Of a stretch of DNA of 64,000 nucleotides, positions 48,740 to 60,639 are shown in pieces. How positions within the stretch are numbered: position 1 is the first letter of the stretch; the number at the start of each line of letters is the position of its first letter. This DNA comes from Diatrype stigma (taxonomy: Eukaryota; Ascomycota; Sordariomycetes; Xylariales; Diatrypaceae). The stretch is from positions 522,919 to 586,918 of the forward strand of contig JAKJXP020000016.1 in the NCBI GenBank assembly GCA_022225965.2, written 5' to 3'. A program made the translations under genes and the position numbers. The notes under the pieces are model-generated. The model saw nothing but the letters and a program-made list of their open reading frames with translations. It had not been told where the DNA came from and ran no database searches.

Positions 48740-50078
48740 GATGGCCCACGCGATTGCAATTAGCGTCGGACCTAATAGCAGACTGCCCCCGCCCCTTATT
48801 CCTAGACAGGAAATGGCCAGATAAGCCGCTATCCGTTTTAACCGAAAAAAAAAAAAAAAAAGACGCTCATAAAAGGTGGCTCGAATCCGTTCCTTTTTAA
48901 GACCTAGTTATTTATTTTAATAGTTTTAAAATTAACCGAATTAATTAGGGCTTTGTTGCTTATTAAGGCGATAAACGCTTATATATAGCTAATGGATTAT
49001 TTTTAAACGCAAAAGTTTTTAACGATAAAATAATAGCTATACATAAAGCGGTATAATAAGCAGAAAACGTTTAATACGACTTAAAATCTTTTTTAATAGG
49101 TTTATATTTTTATATCGATAATACGGCAATTATTCGATATATTCTCGAATATCTTTCGAATAACTTTTAATAAGACTTTTTAATTTTTTATTAAGCTGTT
49201 TTCCGAATACGTTTTTAAGTTTTTTTCGTTTAATGGGCTCCAAGATACGTCGAAATCGAGGGCAATAAGGCCGTAAACGCCTAAGCCAAATTCGGCGCGA
49301 AACGACCGGCTATTAACGATAATAACTATATTACTAATATTATAACCCTTATTTATTTTAAACGCATTAGTCGAAAAAAAGTTTATTCGTATTTTTTATT
49401 TAGTAATTTCGTAATATATTTTTTATATATTAACGATAAAAATTCGAAATAAGCAAATTTTTAAAAAAGCTTTTCTTTATTTATATAATATTATATCGCC
49501 TTTTTATAAAACGATTCGGTTATGGAAATTTCGTTAATTATTATAAGCGCTTTAAATATTCCGACGTTATTAATAAATATCGTTGCCGTTATAAAAAAAT
49601 AAAAAACCGAATTACGTCGTTTTTTATAACTTATTTTAAAATGCCCTCCGATTTTTTAAAATCCGGGCGAAATATAAAACGAACGAATTCTTTGGTTATA
49701 ATAGCTATCGAAACTTCGCAGCTTTTATTAAAAAGGCCTATTCGTATAAATTAACGGCGAAAAAATAAAATAATAATAACATTTTTAAATCCTATTTTAA
49801 AAAATAAGTAACGAATAATGGCGAAGCTTTAAAAGAAAAATAATCATTCGTCGAAAAAATAAAAACCTCTTTTTTATGTTAAACCTTAATATGCTTACGT
49901 TTATTTTAAGCCTATTCGTTTAGGTTCGTTTTTTAATATTTTAGCCGTTTTATATATTATATAGTTTTAATACTTATAAAAACTTAATTATTTTATAAAC
50001 CTTTTATATTTCTTTTAAAAATGGCTATATATAACTAAATAACTAGCTAAATAAATCCATTTAAACGTATTTTATTTA
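48740..50078 (+). mobile_element. LINE L12, second segment (RNase H and 3' UTR)
   Basis: Starts with the right MULE target duplication (48740-48748) and continues L12: RT-RNase H linker, RNase H (about 48905-49390), Cys/His C-terminal region and stop at about 49768, then 3' UTR. This is the most extreme RIP case: in 49501-49680 nearly every remaining C is in CpG or CCG and none is in CpA. It ends at CATTTAAACGT without a TCA/TTA tail. Confidence 0.88.
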
Positions 50079-50090
50079 AATAAGTACCTA

Positions 50091-50223
50091 AGTATTAATG
50101 TAAGTTATAAGCTTACTTATACCGTAATGAAATAAAGGGTTATTATGTTGCTTTATTTAAGTATTAATGTAGATTTATAAGCTTGCTTATATCGTAATAA
50201 AACGAAGGATTATTATATTGCTT
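50091..50223 (+). repeat. Direct tandem repeat, two ~65-bp units
   Basis: AGTATTAATGTA, TTATAAGCTTRCTTATAYCGTAAT and GGRTTATTATRTTGCTT occur in the same order in 50091-50154 and 50160-50223. It lies between the end of L12 and the minisatellite block. Function unknown. Confidence 0.8.
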
Positions 50224-50230
50224 TTTTTTT

Positions 50231-52325
50231 TATAAGAGTTAAGTAAAGTCGGCTGTTCCAAATAGGAAAGTAACTTAATATGCGCATAACGGCCCGTGCA
50301 CTCCTAAAGCGGCTAGTGCCGGTACGGGCTAGGCTTTAACGGGCTAGCTTAGCGTTTGCTTTAAGCTGTGAATGGCCCGCGCTAGGCCCAATACGGCTAG
50401 CGTATGGCCCAACCCAAACCGTAAATGGCTAGCTTCTGTAGTAGTGCCACTTAGTTGGAGCTGGCCCTGCTGCTACCTACCTACCTGCTGCAATCCTAGC
50501 CCGCTGATTGGGTGCATTCTCAGTTTATATGGGTCATCGACCTGTAATTGCTGCCACCTACCTACTGCTACCTACCTACCTGTTGCCACCTACCTACCTG
50601 CTGCAATCCTAGCCCGCTGATTGAGTGCATCCTTTATTTATATGGGTCGCCGACCTGGAATTGCTGGCACCTACAATTGCACCTGCAATTGTACCTGTAA
50701 TTGCACCTACTGTTGCACCTAACTGTTGCAAGCCACCTAGCTTACGTAAGCGGCCGAACTGCTGCTGCCACCTACCTACCTACCTGCTGCCACCTACCTG
50801 CTGCCACCTACCTACCTGCTACCACCTACCTACCTGCTGCCATTTACCTGCTGCCACCTACCTACCTGCTGCCACCTACCTACCTGCTGCAATACTGGCC
50901 CGCTGATTGGGTGCATCCTCAGTTTATGTGGGTCGCCGACCTGTAATTGCTGCCACTTATAATTGCACCTATTGTTGCACCTATTATTGCAAGCCACCTA
51001 ACGGATGATAGCCACCTAGCGAATTACGTAAGCTAAGTGGCTGCTACCAGCTAAGGGCTTGTAACAGCTAGGGGGCTTGCAATAGCTAAGTGGCTTATAA
51101 TAATAAGTGCAGTTATAAGTGCCAACAGCTATTAGTACTAATATAAGTAAGTGACTTACATATATAAAAAATGCACCCAATCGAAGGGCTAAAACTTGCA
51201 ACTAAGTGCAATAAGTAAGTAAATAATAGCAAATAAGTAAGTAATAATAGGTAAATAAATAACAGCAAATAAGTAAGTAATAGCAGCAATTCGACCGCTT
51301 ACGTAAGCTAGGTGGCTTATAACAGCTAGGTATAATAATAAATGCAATTATAAATACCAACGTAGGTGCCAGCAATTACAGGTCGGCGATCCACATAAAC
51401 TAAGGATGCATCCAATTAGCGGGCCAGTATTACAACAAGTAAGTAAGTGGCAGCAGGTAAATAGGTAGTAGCAAGTAAGTAAGTAGCAATAAGTAAATAA
51501 GTAATAGCAAGTAAGTAAGTAATAGCTAATAAGTAAGTAGCAATAAGTAAGTGGCTTATAATAGCTAAGTAAAAGCCACTTAACTAATATAAGGCACCTA
51601 GCTTACGTAAGCCACCCAGGCTATAGGGGTCGTAATTGGATGTATTATACGGAATTACGGGTCCAGATACGTGAGCTGTGGGCTGCAATTGGGTGCATCG
51701 TACGGAATTACGGGTCTGCCGAAGTGGAAAAGCCCCCCCTTCCCCCTCCCCGAAAAAGAAGGGAAGAGAGGGTTAAGGGAAAAAGGGGGGCCGTTGGCAA
51801 CTGGCACTGGAGCCTTTCAGGCACCTGGCACCTGGCGCTGCAGGTAGATAAGTAATAACAGGTAAGTAAGTAGTAACAAATAAGTAATAACAAATAAGTA
51901 ATAGCAAATAAGTAATAATAAATAAATAACAGCAAATAAATAACAACAAGTAAGTAATAACAAGTAAATAGTAACAAATAAGTAGTATAAGGCACCTAGC
52001 TTACGTAAGCCACCTAGGCTATAAGGGCCGTAATTGGGTGTATTATACGGAATTACGGGTCTGCCGGAATGGAAAAGCCCCCCCTTCCCCCCCCCCGAAA
52101 AAGAAGGGAAGAGAGGGTTAAGGGAGGAAGGGGGGCCGTTAGCAACTGGCACTGGAAGCTTTTAGGCACCTGGCACCTGGCGATGCGAAGCTTCTGCGCA
52201 CCTGGCACCTGCCACTGGAAGGTTTTCCGCACTTACAGCTACTAAAAGCTATACGCACTAACCACCTAAAGCTGGCATTTAACACTTGGGCTCTTGTGCT
52301 TCTCCGGATCGGAAGGGCCTCACGT
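50231..52325. repeat. Minisatellite/fold-back unit H1 (~2.1 kb)
   Basis: First of two tandem units. Layout: a unique-looking head (GTAAAGTCGGCTG to TGGAGCTGGCCCTG, 50242-50475); a left arm of irregular CTGCTGCCACCTACCTAC repeats (to about 50955); a middle; a right arm that is the reverse complement of part of the left arm (50889-50955 faces 51367-51434) with GTAAGTAAGTAGCAATA-type repeats; and a tail with CGGAATTACGGGTCTGCCG, GCCCCCCCTTCCCC and CACCTGGCACCTGG. The palindrome GCTTACGTAAGC recurs. CpA and TpG are intact, so it escaped RIP or is too diverged to trigger it. Cys-rich or Leu-rich open frames here (CCHLPTCC, YLLPPTYLL) are translations of the repeat, not genes. Confidence 0.75.
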
Positions 52326-54365
52326 TTTTTCTATGGGAATTAGGTAAAGTCGGCTGTCCCAAATAGGAAAGTAACTCAATATGCGCATAACGGCCCGTAT
52401 ACGCCTAAAGCGGCTAGTGCCGGTACGGGCTAGGCTTTAACGGGCTAGCTTAGCGTTTGCTTTAAGCTGTAAATGGCCCGCACTAGGCCCAATGCAGCTA
52501 GCCTATGGCCCAGCCCAAACCGTAAATGGCTAGCTTTTATCGTAATGCCACTTAGTTGGAGCTGGCCCTGCTGCCACCTACCTATTAGTTAGAGCTGGCC
52601 CTACTGCCACCTACCTACCTATTGCAATCCTAGCCCGCTAATTGGATGCACCCTCAGTTTATGTGGGTCGCCGACCTGTAATTGCTGCCACCTACAATTG
52701 CACCTACTGTTGCACCTAACTGTTACAAGCCACCTAGCTTACGTAAGCGGCCGAACTGCTGCTGCCACCTACCTACCTGCTACCACCTACCTACTTACTG
52801 TTGCACCTAACTGTTGCAAGCCACTTAGCTTACGTAAGCGGCCGAACTGCTACTGCCACCTACCTACCTACTGCCACCTACCTACCTACTGCCACCTACC
52901 TACCTACTGCCACCTACCTACCTGCTGCCACCTACCTACCTACCTGCTGCCACCTACTTACCTGCTGCAATACTGGCCCGCTAATTGGGTGCATCCTCAG
53001 TTTATGTAGGTCGCCGACCTGTAATTGCTGCCACTTACAATTGCACCTACTGTTGCACCTGACTATTGCAAGCCACCTAGCTTACGTAAGCGGCCGAACT
53101 GCTGCTGCCACCTACCTACCTACTGCCACCTACCTATTTACTGCCACTTACCTACCTGCTGCTACCTACCTACCTGCTGCCACCTACTTACCTACCTGCT
53201 ACTACCTACCTACCTGCTGCCACCTACTTACCTATTGCCACCTACCTACCTGCTGCCACCTACTTACTTGCTGCTACCTACCTACCTGCTGCCACCTACT
53301 TACCTGCTGCTACCTACCTACCTGCTGCAATACTGGCCCGCTAATTAAATGCATCCTTAGTTTATATAAATCGCCAACCTATAATTGCTGTTACCTATAA
53401 TTGCACCTATTATTGCACCTGGCTGTTATAAGCTATCTAGCAAATGGTAATTACTTAGTTAAGGGCTTATAATAACTAAGAAGCTTATAATAATTAAGTA
53501 ACTTATAATAATAAATGTAATTATAAGTATTAATAATTATTATTATTAATATAAATAAGTAACTTATATATATAAAAAATGCACTTAATTAAAAAGTTAA
53601 GATTTATAATAAGTAAATAAGTAATAATAAATAAATAAGTAATAATAATAATTAAGTTACTTATATAAATTAAAAAGCTTATAATAACTAAAAGGCTTAT
53701 AATAACTAAATAACTTATAATAATAAGTATAATTATAAATATTAATAGTTATTAATATTAATATAAATAAGTAACTTATATATATAAAGAATATACTTAA
53801 TCGAAAAACTAAGTAATAATAAATAAGTAATAATAAGTAAGTAATAATAAATAAGTAATAATAAGTAAATAAGTAATAATAAGTAAATAAATAATAATAA
53901 ATAAGTAAGTAATAATAAGTAAGTAATAATAAGTAAGTAATAATAGGTAAATAGCAATAAGTAAGTAATATAAGGCACCTAGCTTACGTAAGCCACCTAG
54001 GCTATAGGGGCTATAATTGGGTGTATTATACGAAATTACGGGTTTAAATACGTAAGCTATGGGCTGCAATTAGGTGCATCGTACGGAATTACGGGTTTGC
54101 CGGAATGGAAAAGCCCCCCCTTTCCCCTTTAAAAAAGGGGGAAAGGGGGGGTTAGGAGGGGAGGGAGGGCCGTTGGCAACTGGCACTGGAAGCTTTTAGG
54201 CACCTGGCACCTGGCGATGCGAAGCTTTTGCGCACCTGGCACCTGCCACTGGAAGGTTTTCCGCACTTGCAGCTAGCCTAGCTAGTACTAAAAGCTGTAC
54301 GCACTAACTACCTAAAGCTAGCATTTAACACTTGGGCTCTTGTGCTTCTCCGGATCGGGGGGGCC
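52326..54365. repeat. Minisatellite/fold-back unit H2 (~2.0 kb)
   Basis: Second tandem unit with the same head (52336-52575), a longer CTGCTGCCACCTACCTAC array (about 52575-53335), right arm and tail ending CTTGTGCTTCTCCGGATCGG (also closing H1 near 52293-52312). From about 53340 to 53960 the right arm is strongly shifted to A/T (AAGTAATAATAAATAAGTAA), while the array just left of it and the tail at 53975-54360 are not. The palindrome GCTTACGTAAGC is present four times (52737, 52828, 53080, 53982). Confidence 0.75.
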
Positions 54366-55071
54366 TTACGTAGTTAAACTGTCCGTACCTTAGTTAAGTC
54401 TGTTCAGCCCAGCAATTGCTGCGGTAAGTAACGATTAACTGGTCGAAATACGCAGCTTAAGCCGCGTATATGCGACGCAAATCGAACGAACCTTTGGCCC
54501 GATGCCGCCAGTAATGGCAATAAATCCGGCCATTTCTGTTATTCGCTATCGATTTTCGATTTACCGACTTGCGTTAATTAATAGCCGATATGCCGCCAAG
54601 CCGTTAATACCGATTATCGACGTTTCTTATTCTTTCCGTAAACCTAACGTTTTTTTTTTTCCATACGACGTCTCTTCTTATAACTATTCGCCGAGCCGCC
54701 CATTATTCGACGACCCCGCCGTCGATTAGCAGCCCCTTTAGTTAACGGTATTTAAAACCTTATTCGTTATTAGTTATTTATGTAATAACAATAATGCATC
54801 GATTTCGCTTTTGACGTTTTAGCCTTAGCCCTTTTTTTCTTTTTCTTTTTATTAGCCTTAATTTGCTTGCGCTTTATTTAAGGGCCCCTTAAGGTACCTT
54901 AAATACTTTAGCCGTTTTATATATTATATAATATCGGGCTTATATACGTAATTATATATATTTCTTTCGGAAATAAGTAATTAAGTAAATAGGTTTATTC
55001 GAATATAGAAATATATTATTATTATTATTATTATTATTCGAATATAAAAATTTATTATTATTATTATTATA
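54366..55071 (+). mobile_element. SINE-like element F3, RIP-mutated, duplicated 3' tail
   Basis: Copy of family F beginning GTTAAACTGTCCGTACC, just after unit H2, so slightly 5'-truncated. It contains the conserved frame start MAINPAISVIRYR (from 54514) and the LINE-like 3' end, now GGTTTATTCGAATATAGAAAT. Unlike F2 it is RIP-mutated in its second half. The terminal motif plus TTA tail occurs twice in tandem (about 54998-55036 and 55037-55071). Confidence 0.8.
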
Positions 55072-55109
55072 AAAAGGATTACCGGAACCGGAACCGGAAA
55101 GAAAACGAT

Positions 55110-56262
55110 AACTATCGGAACCGAAAGAACTATTAAGGAAAAAAAAGCTTTTAGAACCGAAAAGACTGCTTTGCTTCTTTTTTAAGGTTTCCAAAAAAGG
55201 CGTAAACGAATGCTTTTCGTTATTACGATAAGTTATACGATAAAATTGCCGAATAATCTCTTGTTCGCGTCGAATATTGCGAGTCGATAGAGAATTATCC
55301 GGGTTTTAATTACGACGGAAAAGGGTTATATAACGTAAATGGTATTTAATATCTTATAACGTTTAACGATAAGGCAGGATATATAAATCAGAAGCAATAA
55401 CAACGGAAAATCCAAGCTAAAATAAAAAACGAATGGGAATATGGCTAAAGGATTATTGAAAAAGAGTTCTTAAAAAAGCCATTTCGCGCATAAAAAAAGT
55501 TTTAACAACGAAGCTACGACGACGACGTTATTTTTCGGCATAAGCGGCCGCATAATTAAAGCACTTTTAGGCATCGGGAATTAAAAAACTTTTACCGGCT
55601 TTCCATTAATAACAGGTATTACATTACCGAGATTAACGATCGTAAAAATAATCAAAAACGAAAGGGCGTTTTAAACGAAAACGATCACGGCCGCAAAAAC
55701 GGCCGCGAAAACGACCGCGTCCATGGCTACGTTAAAAAGGCTTTCCATTATCGCCGGAAAGGGGTCCCAAAGGACCGGCGCCAAAATCCATTACTGGTAT
55801 CACATAAAGGTTAATAAAAAATACGTCCAAATGTATGGAAAAGTAAAATAGGAAACAAAATAAGGATAAACCGGCAATGTTCCTATTCGGCTAAAGATCC
55901 GCGAATTTTCAAGCCAACGGCAATCTCGAAAATCCCTAATATCGTATTAGACGGTATATTAAAAAAAGGGTTAAATAAAAAGGACTAAACGGAAAATTAA
56001 TAGATTTTAACCGGAAAAAAACAGGCTGTATTAATAAAAGCTTTAATTTTAAATAAAGAAATGATATACCTTTATAATAACGTTATTAATTTTTGCCGTT
56101 CTTATTGCAAATCTTTAACGTTATAGGAAAAATAAATAAAATTTTAAATAATAGATTATTTTATAGGTTAATTTAGTGCATATAAACCGAAAGCGATAAG
56201 CGCGACAAAAAAACTGGCTAATACGTAATATATAAAAGGCCAAAAGTAATAATAAATACCTA
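55110..56262 (+). pseudogene. Decayed unidentified ORF (~380 codons)
   Basis: A single reading frame can be followed for over 1 kb, with stops almost all at TAA/TAG positions consistent with former Gln or Trp codons. Readable pieces: RKDCFASFLRFPKKA, NAFRYYDKLYDKIAE, RVEYCESIENYPGFNYDG, YNVNGI, RSYDDDVIFRHKRPH, ITEINDRKNNQKRKGVLNEN, HGYVKKAFHYRRKGVPKDRR, FKPTAISKIPNIVLDGILKK. It is charged, with no membrane segment. No family recognised: a gag-like or other transposon protein, or a lost host gene, are both possible. It is preceded by short ACCGGA repeats (55081-55098). It is not repeated elsewhere in the window. Confidence 0.55.
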
Positions 56263-56399
56263 TAACCTTTAATTCGAAATACTTTTATAATAACATATTT
56301 CGAAACGTAAAAAATTAAATTTTAATATATAATAAGGTATAAAATTAATAGAAAAGATATTGCATTCGGATTTTCATTATGAAGTTTTGGAATTTCGGA

Positions 56400-56479
56400 G
56401 AAAGACCCCCCTAAATTCCCCCTTTGCCTACGGCGGGCTTCCAAGAGGAAACCCCCTAAAACCCCCCTAGCTTGCGGCG
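56400..56479. other. C-rich unique stretch left of LINE L13
   Basis: Contains GACCCCCCTAAATTCCCCC- and AAACCCCCCTAG-like runs and intact CpA. Its last 12 bp, TAGCTTGCGGCG (56468-56479), are the left target duplication of L13. Confidence 0.6.
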
Positions 56480-56794
56480 ATAATAATGATGATAATGATG
56501 ATGATAATGAATTTTTACGTTCAGGTTGGACCTATTTAGCTAGCTATTTAGTTATATACAGCCACCCCCAAAAGGGGTATAGGAATAGATGGCTAGGTTT
56601 ATATAAGGCCCGATATTATATAGTATATGGAACGGCTGAAGTATCGAGGGTCGCGGGGGCCCAAGATAAAGCGCGAGTATGTTGGGGTTTAATATAGGAA
56701 AGGTTTTTATTTTTCCAATAAGTGGTTATTTCTTTCCGGAGCTTCGTTATTTATCCGTTATTTATTTTTTGGAACAGGGTTTAGAAATGTTGTT

Positions 56795-59700
56795 TTATTT
56801 CTTCGCCGTTGGCCCATACGGGCGGGCCTTTTCGATAAAGGCTGCGAAGTTTCGGTGGCCATTGTGGCCAAAAAGTTCGTCCGCTTTGCGTCCGTGCCGG
56901 ATTTCTAAGGTCCGGAAGGTGCCTTAAAACAGGTCGCAGGACGCAACATGGCCTGGTTTCTTTTTAGCACCGTATCGATATCGACATTTAATAATAAAGT
57001 TTTTAGGGTAATTGAAGCGTATGTAATAGCTAATAAAGTTCTTATGGCCGGAGCGTTTTGTAAGAAAACGGTGCAAAGTTATTCGAATAAGGGAAAGCTT
57101 TTTGGGGGGCTTTTTTGTTTCGAGCCTTTAGCGTTGATACGAAAGGGATATATTATGGGATTATTAAGTGGAAAAAACGAATGAACGTTTTTTTCGGTTG
57201 ATGCGTCGAAGGTAGGAAAGGGTTATGGTGCCGGTAATGTGGTTATCGTTATCGAGGGCCGGTCGTTCGGCGCCGAGTTTGGTTTGGGCGTTTGCGGCCT
57301 CGTTGCCTTCGATTTCGACGTATTCCGGAGCCTATTGGACAGAAAAGGCTGGTAGTCGGATTCGGAAAACGGCTTGATGGAAATCGAGGAAGTTTCGTTG
57401 AAAATTATTCGATAGGTATCCGAAAATATATCGAATAATTGCCGTATTGTCGATATAAAAATGTAAACCTATAAGGAAAGGGTCCAGGTCGTATTATGCA
57501 TTTTCTGCCCATTAAGCCGCTTTGTGCGTAGCTATTATTTCGCCGTCGAAAACTTTTGAATTTAGAAGTAATCCATTAGTTGCGTATAGGCGTCTGTTAT
57601 CTTAATAAACGACAAAGCCCTAACCAATTCGGTTAATCCTGGAGCCATTAAAATAAATAACCAAGTTTCGGAAAAGGACGGATTTGAGCCACCTTTTATA
57701 GGCGTCTTTTCCTTTCTTTTTGTCGGCTAAAACGGGTAACGGCTTATTTGGCCATTTCCTATTTAGGAATAAGGGGCGGGGGCATTTTGCCGCTAGGTCC
57801 GACGCTAGTTGTAGTCGTATGGACCAGCATTTTTTTAATTAGTTGGCACGTTATACGACCGGATGAATCGGATTTAGGCTGCGGAGCCGAATAACGTGTC
57901 GTTTTTGTATCTGCTTATATACCATTTCTGTAAAGGAAATGCCGGATTTACGGTACAAAATGGGAATGTTAGTAATGCGCCAAATTGGGAATATTGCTTT
58001 AGCGGCGATTTTAAATGGTTTGTCGGAAATTATAAGGTACCTTAAAACGCCCGTAAATGCGAATCCCTGTCCTTTAATCGCTAGGCGCTTTTTTTCTGGG
58101 TATTAGGCTTTTGCGTTATAAGTGGCCACTGGAAGTACGTAGGTTTTTGCTGCTATTATGGTTTTATTCGGTAATAATTCCTTTATTACTTTATTAAGGT
58201 AACGGATATAATTAGCGATACGTAAGGCCTTTATAGCTTATCTAGATACGTATTTTTTAAAGCTAAGCTTAAAATCGAAAAAAACCCTTAGCCATTTAAT
58301 TGCTTCATTAAATAAGTATATCTCGAAATTTCCCGCAATAACTGGAGCGTTTAAAGGGGTCCGGCTTTTATAAAAGTGCATAAGGTCGCTTTTGGTTGGG
58401 TCGAAAGTAAAGGCGTTTTCCCGTTCTTAATTAAGGGTATTTAAAATATTGGCTATTAATAAAATAAAGGTTTTTATTATGGATCTGTTTATACGTAATA
58501 TTGCTACGTTATCGGTATATCCGAAGCGGATTAACGGGGCACCTTTCTGAAAGAGGAATTCCGTATATAACATAAATAGTATTGGAAATACTAAGAAGCC
58601 TTAAGGAACGCCGCAAAACAAAGGGTCAGGGTTTATAATAACATTTTCTATTCGGATAAATGCGAAGCGATTAGTTATAAATAAGTCGACCCATTTAATT
58701 AATAAGTGGTCCTATTCTTATTGCCGCAATTAAAATACTAATTTATTACGTAATACCGCATTAAAAACGCTTATAACGTCTAGTATTAAAAGCGATGCGA
58801 CTTTATTTTAAGCGAAAGCTATTTTCATATCGTATACGACGCAGGATGCTAAGTCCAATATCGACCTTTTAAATAATGCGCCGAATTGCTGGATATTAAT
58901 AACGCCTTTACGGATGGCTATTATCGACATGCGCCTGGCAATTAACCGCTTAAGGCCCTTTTTAAGGCAGGAGAAAAGGAAAATGGGGCGTCAGGATTTT
59001 ACCGCCGTAAAATCGGATTTACTTACCTTTAAAAGCATAACGACCTTAGCGGTACGGAAAAGCGTAAAGTGGTATCCGTGCCGTAGGCATCCTTCGTATA
59101 AGATGCAAATAGCGTTCTTAATGGCCGGCCATGCGTATTGGAATAATAAGGCCGTTAACCTATTTTTTTTCGGGGCCGTATTGGGAGTTTTGATGCAAAC
59201 GTTCTTTATTTCGGCCATCGTTACTGTTCAGTTCCAAGGGATTGGTACGTATATATAGGCAATGGCCGCGGGATCGGTTATAAAAGGGTTTAGGTCGTAA
59301 GGTTCGAATGGGCGCTACGGGTTATCGATATTTTCGTCGTTTGCTTATGAAACGAGAACTTTATACCGGAAATAATTAATCTTTTTTTCCGTATTTGTTA
59401 TTATCCGGTCCTCATTTATTATTAAGGGGGCTCGGAAATTGTTTTTAAGCTTGTATTAATTTATTATGTTATAGATTAATTTATTTAAAGTGGTACTGGC
59501 TATTTGCCGTTTTTAGTATTACTTTTTTATCCGTTGGATGGTGGATTTATATTCTTTTGCCGTATCCGGGTCCGGGATTCCATTTTCCGCCGCCGATTGG
59601 CGCATCCGTTTAGTAACTTCGTTGCATTCGTTCGTTTATTACGACGCGTTACGTCCGCGGTTATATTTAGACTTGCTTAATGCTTTTATTGCCCGGTTAA

Positions 59701-60620
59701 GCGTATTTAGTAGGCGGTAGGTTAGGTTTTCGCATTTTTATATTAACGCGAATGCGGCCGGTTGTTTTGTTTAATATATATAAATAAGTTAAAAGAATTT
59801 TAAAGCCGCGTTTAAGGAAAAAATAAATTTCGGCTTAGGGATTTTGGCAGGTTTGTTTATTGATATTCTGTCGATTAGGATATAATGGTTCGAATTGGTA
59901 TATATATTATTATTTATCCTAGCCGAGCTTTTTGGAATATTGGATGCTATAAGGTTAATAATGTTTTTTAGGTAATGCGTGGGTTTATTTCCGTTAAGGA
60001 CCTGGAGGTTTTGGCTTTCGAATCAGTTCGCCATTTTTTATTCGGGGCCGTTATATCGCCTGCGTTATTGCGGTTGTTACGTTTAATGTACCGCGTTAAA
60101 GTCGTTTGTTACCATTTTTCGGAGGCTTGGCTTTTATTGCTCGAATTCCGTTAATAATACGTAAGATACGCCGCCGTTTAAGTAAACGTTTCTAATAATA
60201 ACGTCGTTAATTTGTATTATTACCGTATCCTTAATAACGAAGGGGCGTAATTGTGCGGTATTAAGCCGTAGGTTTTTTCGGACGTATGTAAGTATTTTGG
60301 AATATTCCGTTTAGTTTTTTACCGGTAAGAAAGTATCGTATCGGAGGTAGGTTTTAGTTTGTTTTTTATTATGGGATATTATTATTTATGGTTTTTGTAT
60401 TAATACGACGTCCGCTTTTGCGTCGTCCGCCGTTTTAAATGCTGTATCGTATATAATACATTTTTTTCTATTTTTGCGGATATTAACCTATATTATAAGC
60501 AGCTATTTGGAAAGTCGGGCGGTGCTGCTTTTAAGGCTTAACGGGCGTTCCGTTATTACTAAGGGTTATTATTTTATTCCTTTCGTTGTCGTTATTCGTC
60601 GTCGAGCCTGGCGATTTCGG
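56795..60620 (-). pseudogene. LINE L13 ORF2 remnant (endonuclease/RT/RNase H)
   Basis: Best overall view of ORF2. The endonuclease has DFNAVH at about complement of 60085-60102. RT starts near MAEIKNVCIKTPNTAPKKNR (complement of 59218). The RT block LRNKLV follows LILDVISVFNAV. The catalytic box is Y-T-D-N (complement of 58508-58519) instead of Y-A-D-D, both changes being G-to-A. RNase H spans about complement of 57240-57740, with YVEIEGNEAAKAQTKLGAER. The end is FGHNGHRNFAAFIEKARPYG, with TAA at complement of 56795-56797. Long spans of RT and RNase H have only a few stops, mostly at Trp/Gln codons. The plus-strand open frames at 56679-57184 and 58914-59258 are antisense. Confidence 0.85.
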
Positions 60621-60639
60621 CGATATTTATCCCGGTTAT

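Noticed and set aside
50460..53335. CRISPR-like regular repeats
   Set aside because: Repeat units are adjacent and vary in length with no unique spacers of constant size, and the setting is eukaryotic.
50372..53400. Cys-rich and Leu-rich open frames (CCHLPTCC, YLLPPTYLL patterns)
   Set aside because: They are translations of the CTGCTGCCACCTACCTAC minisatellite in several frames; no start context, no unique sequence.
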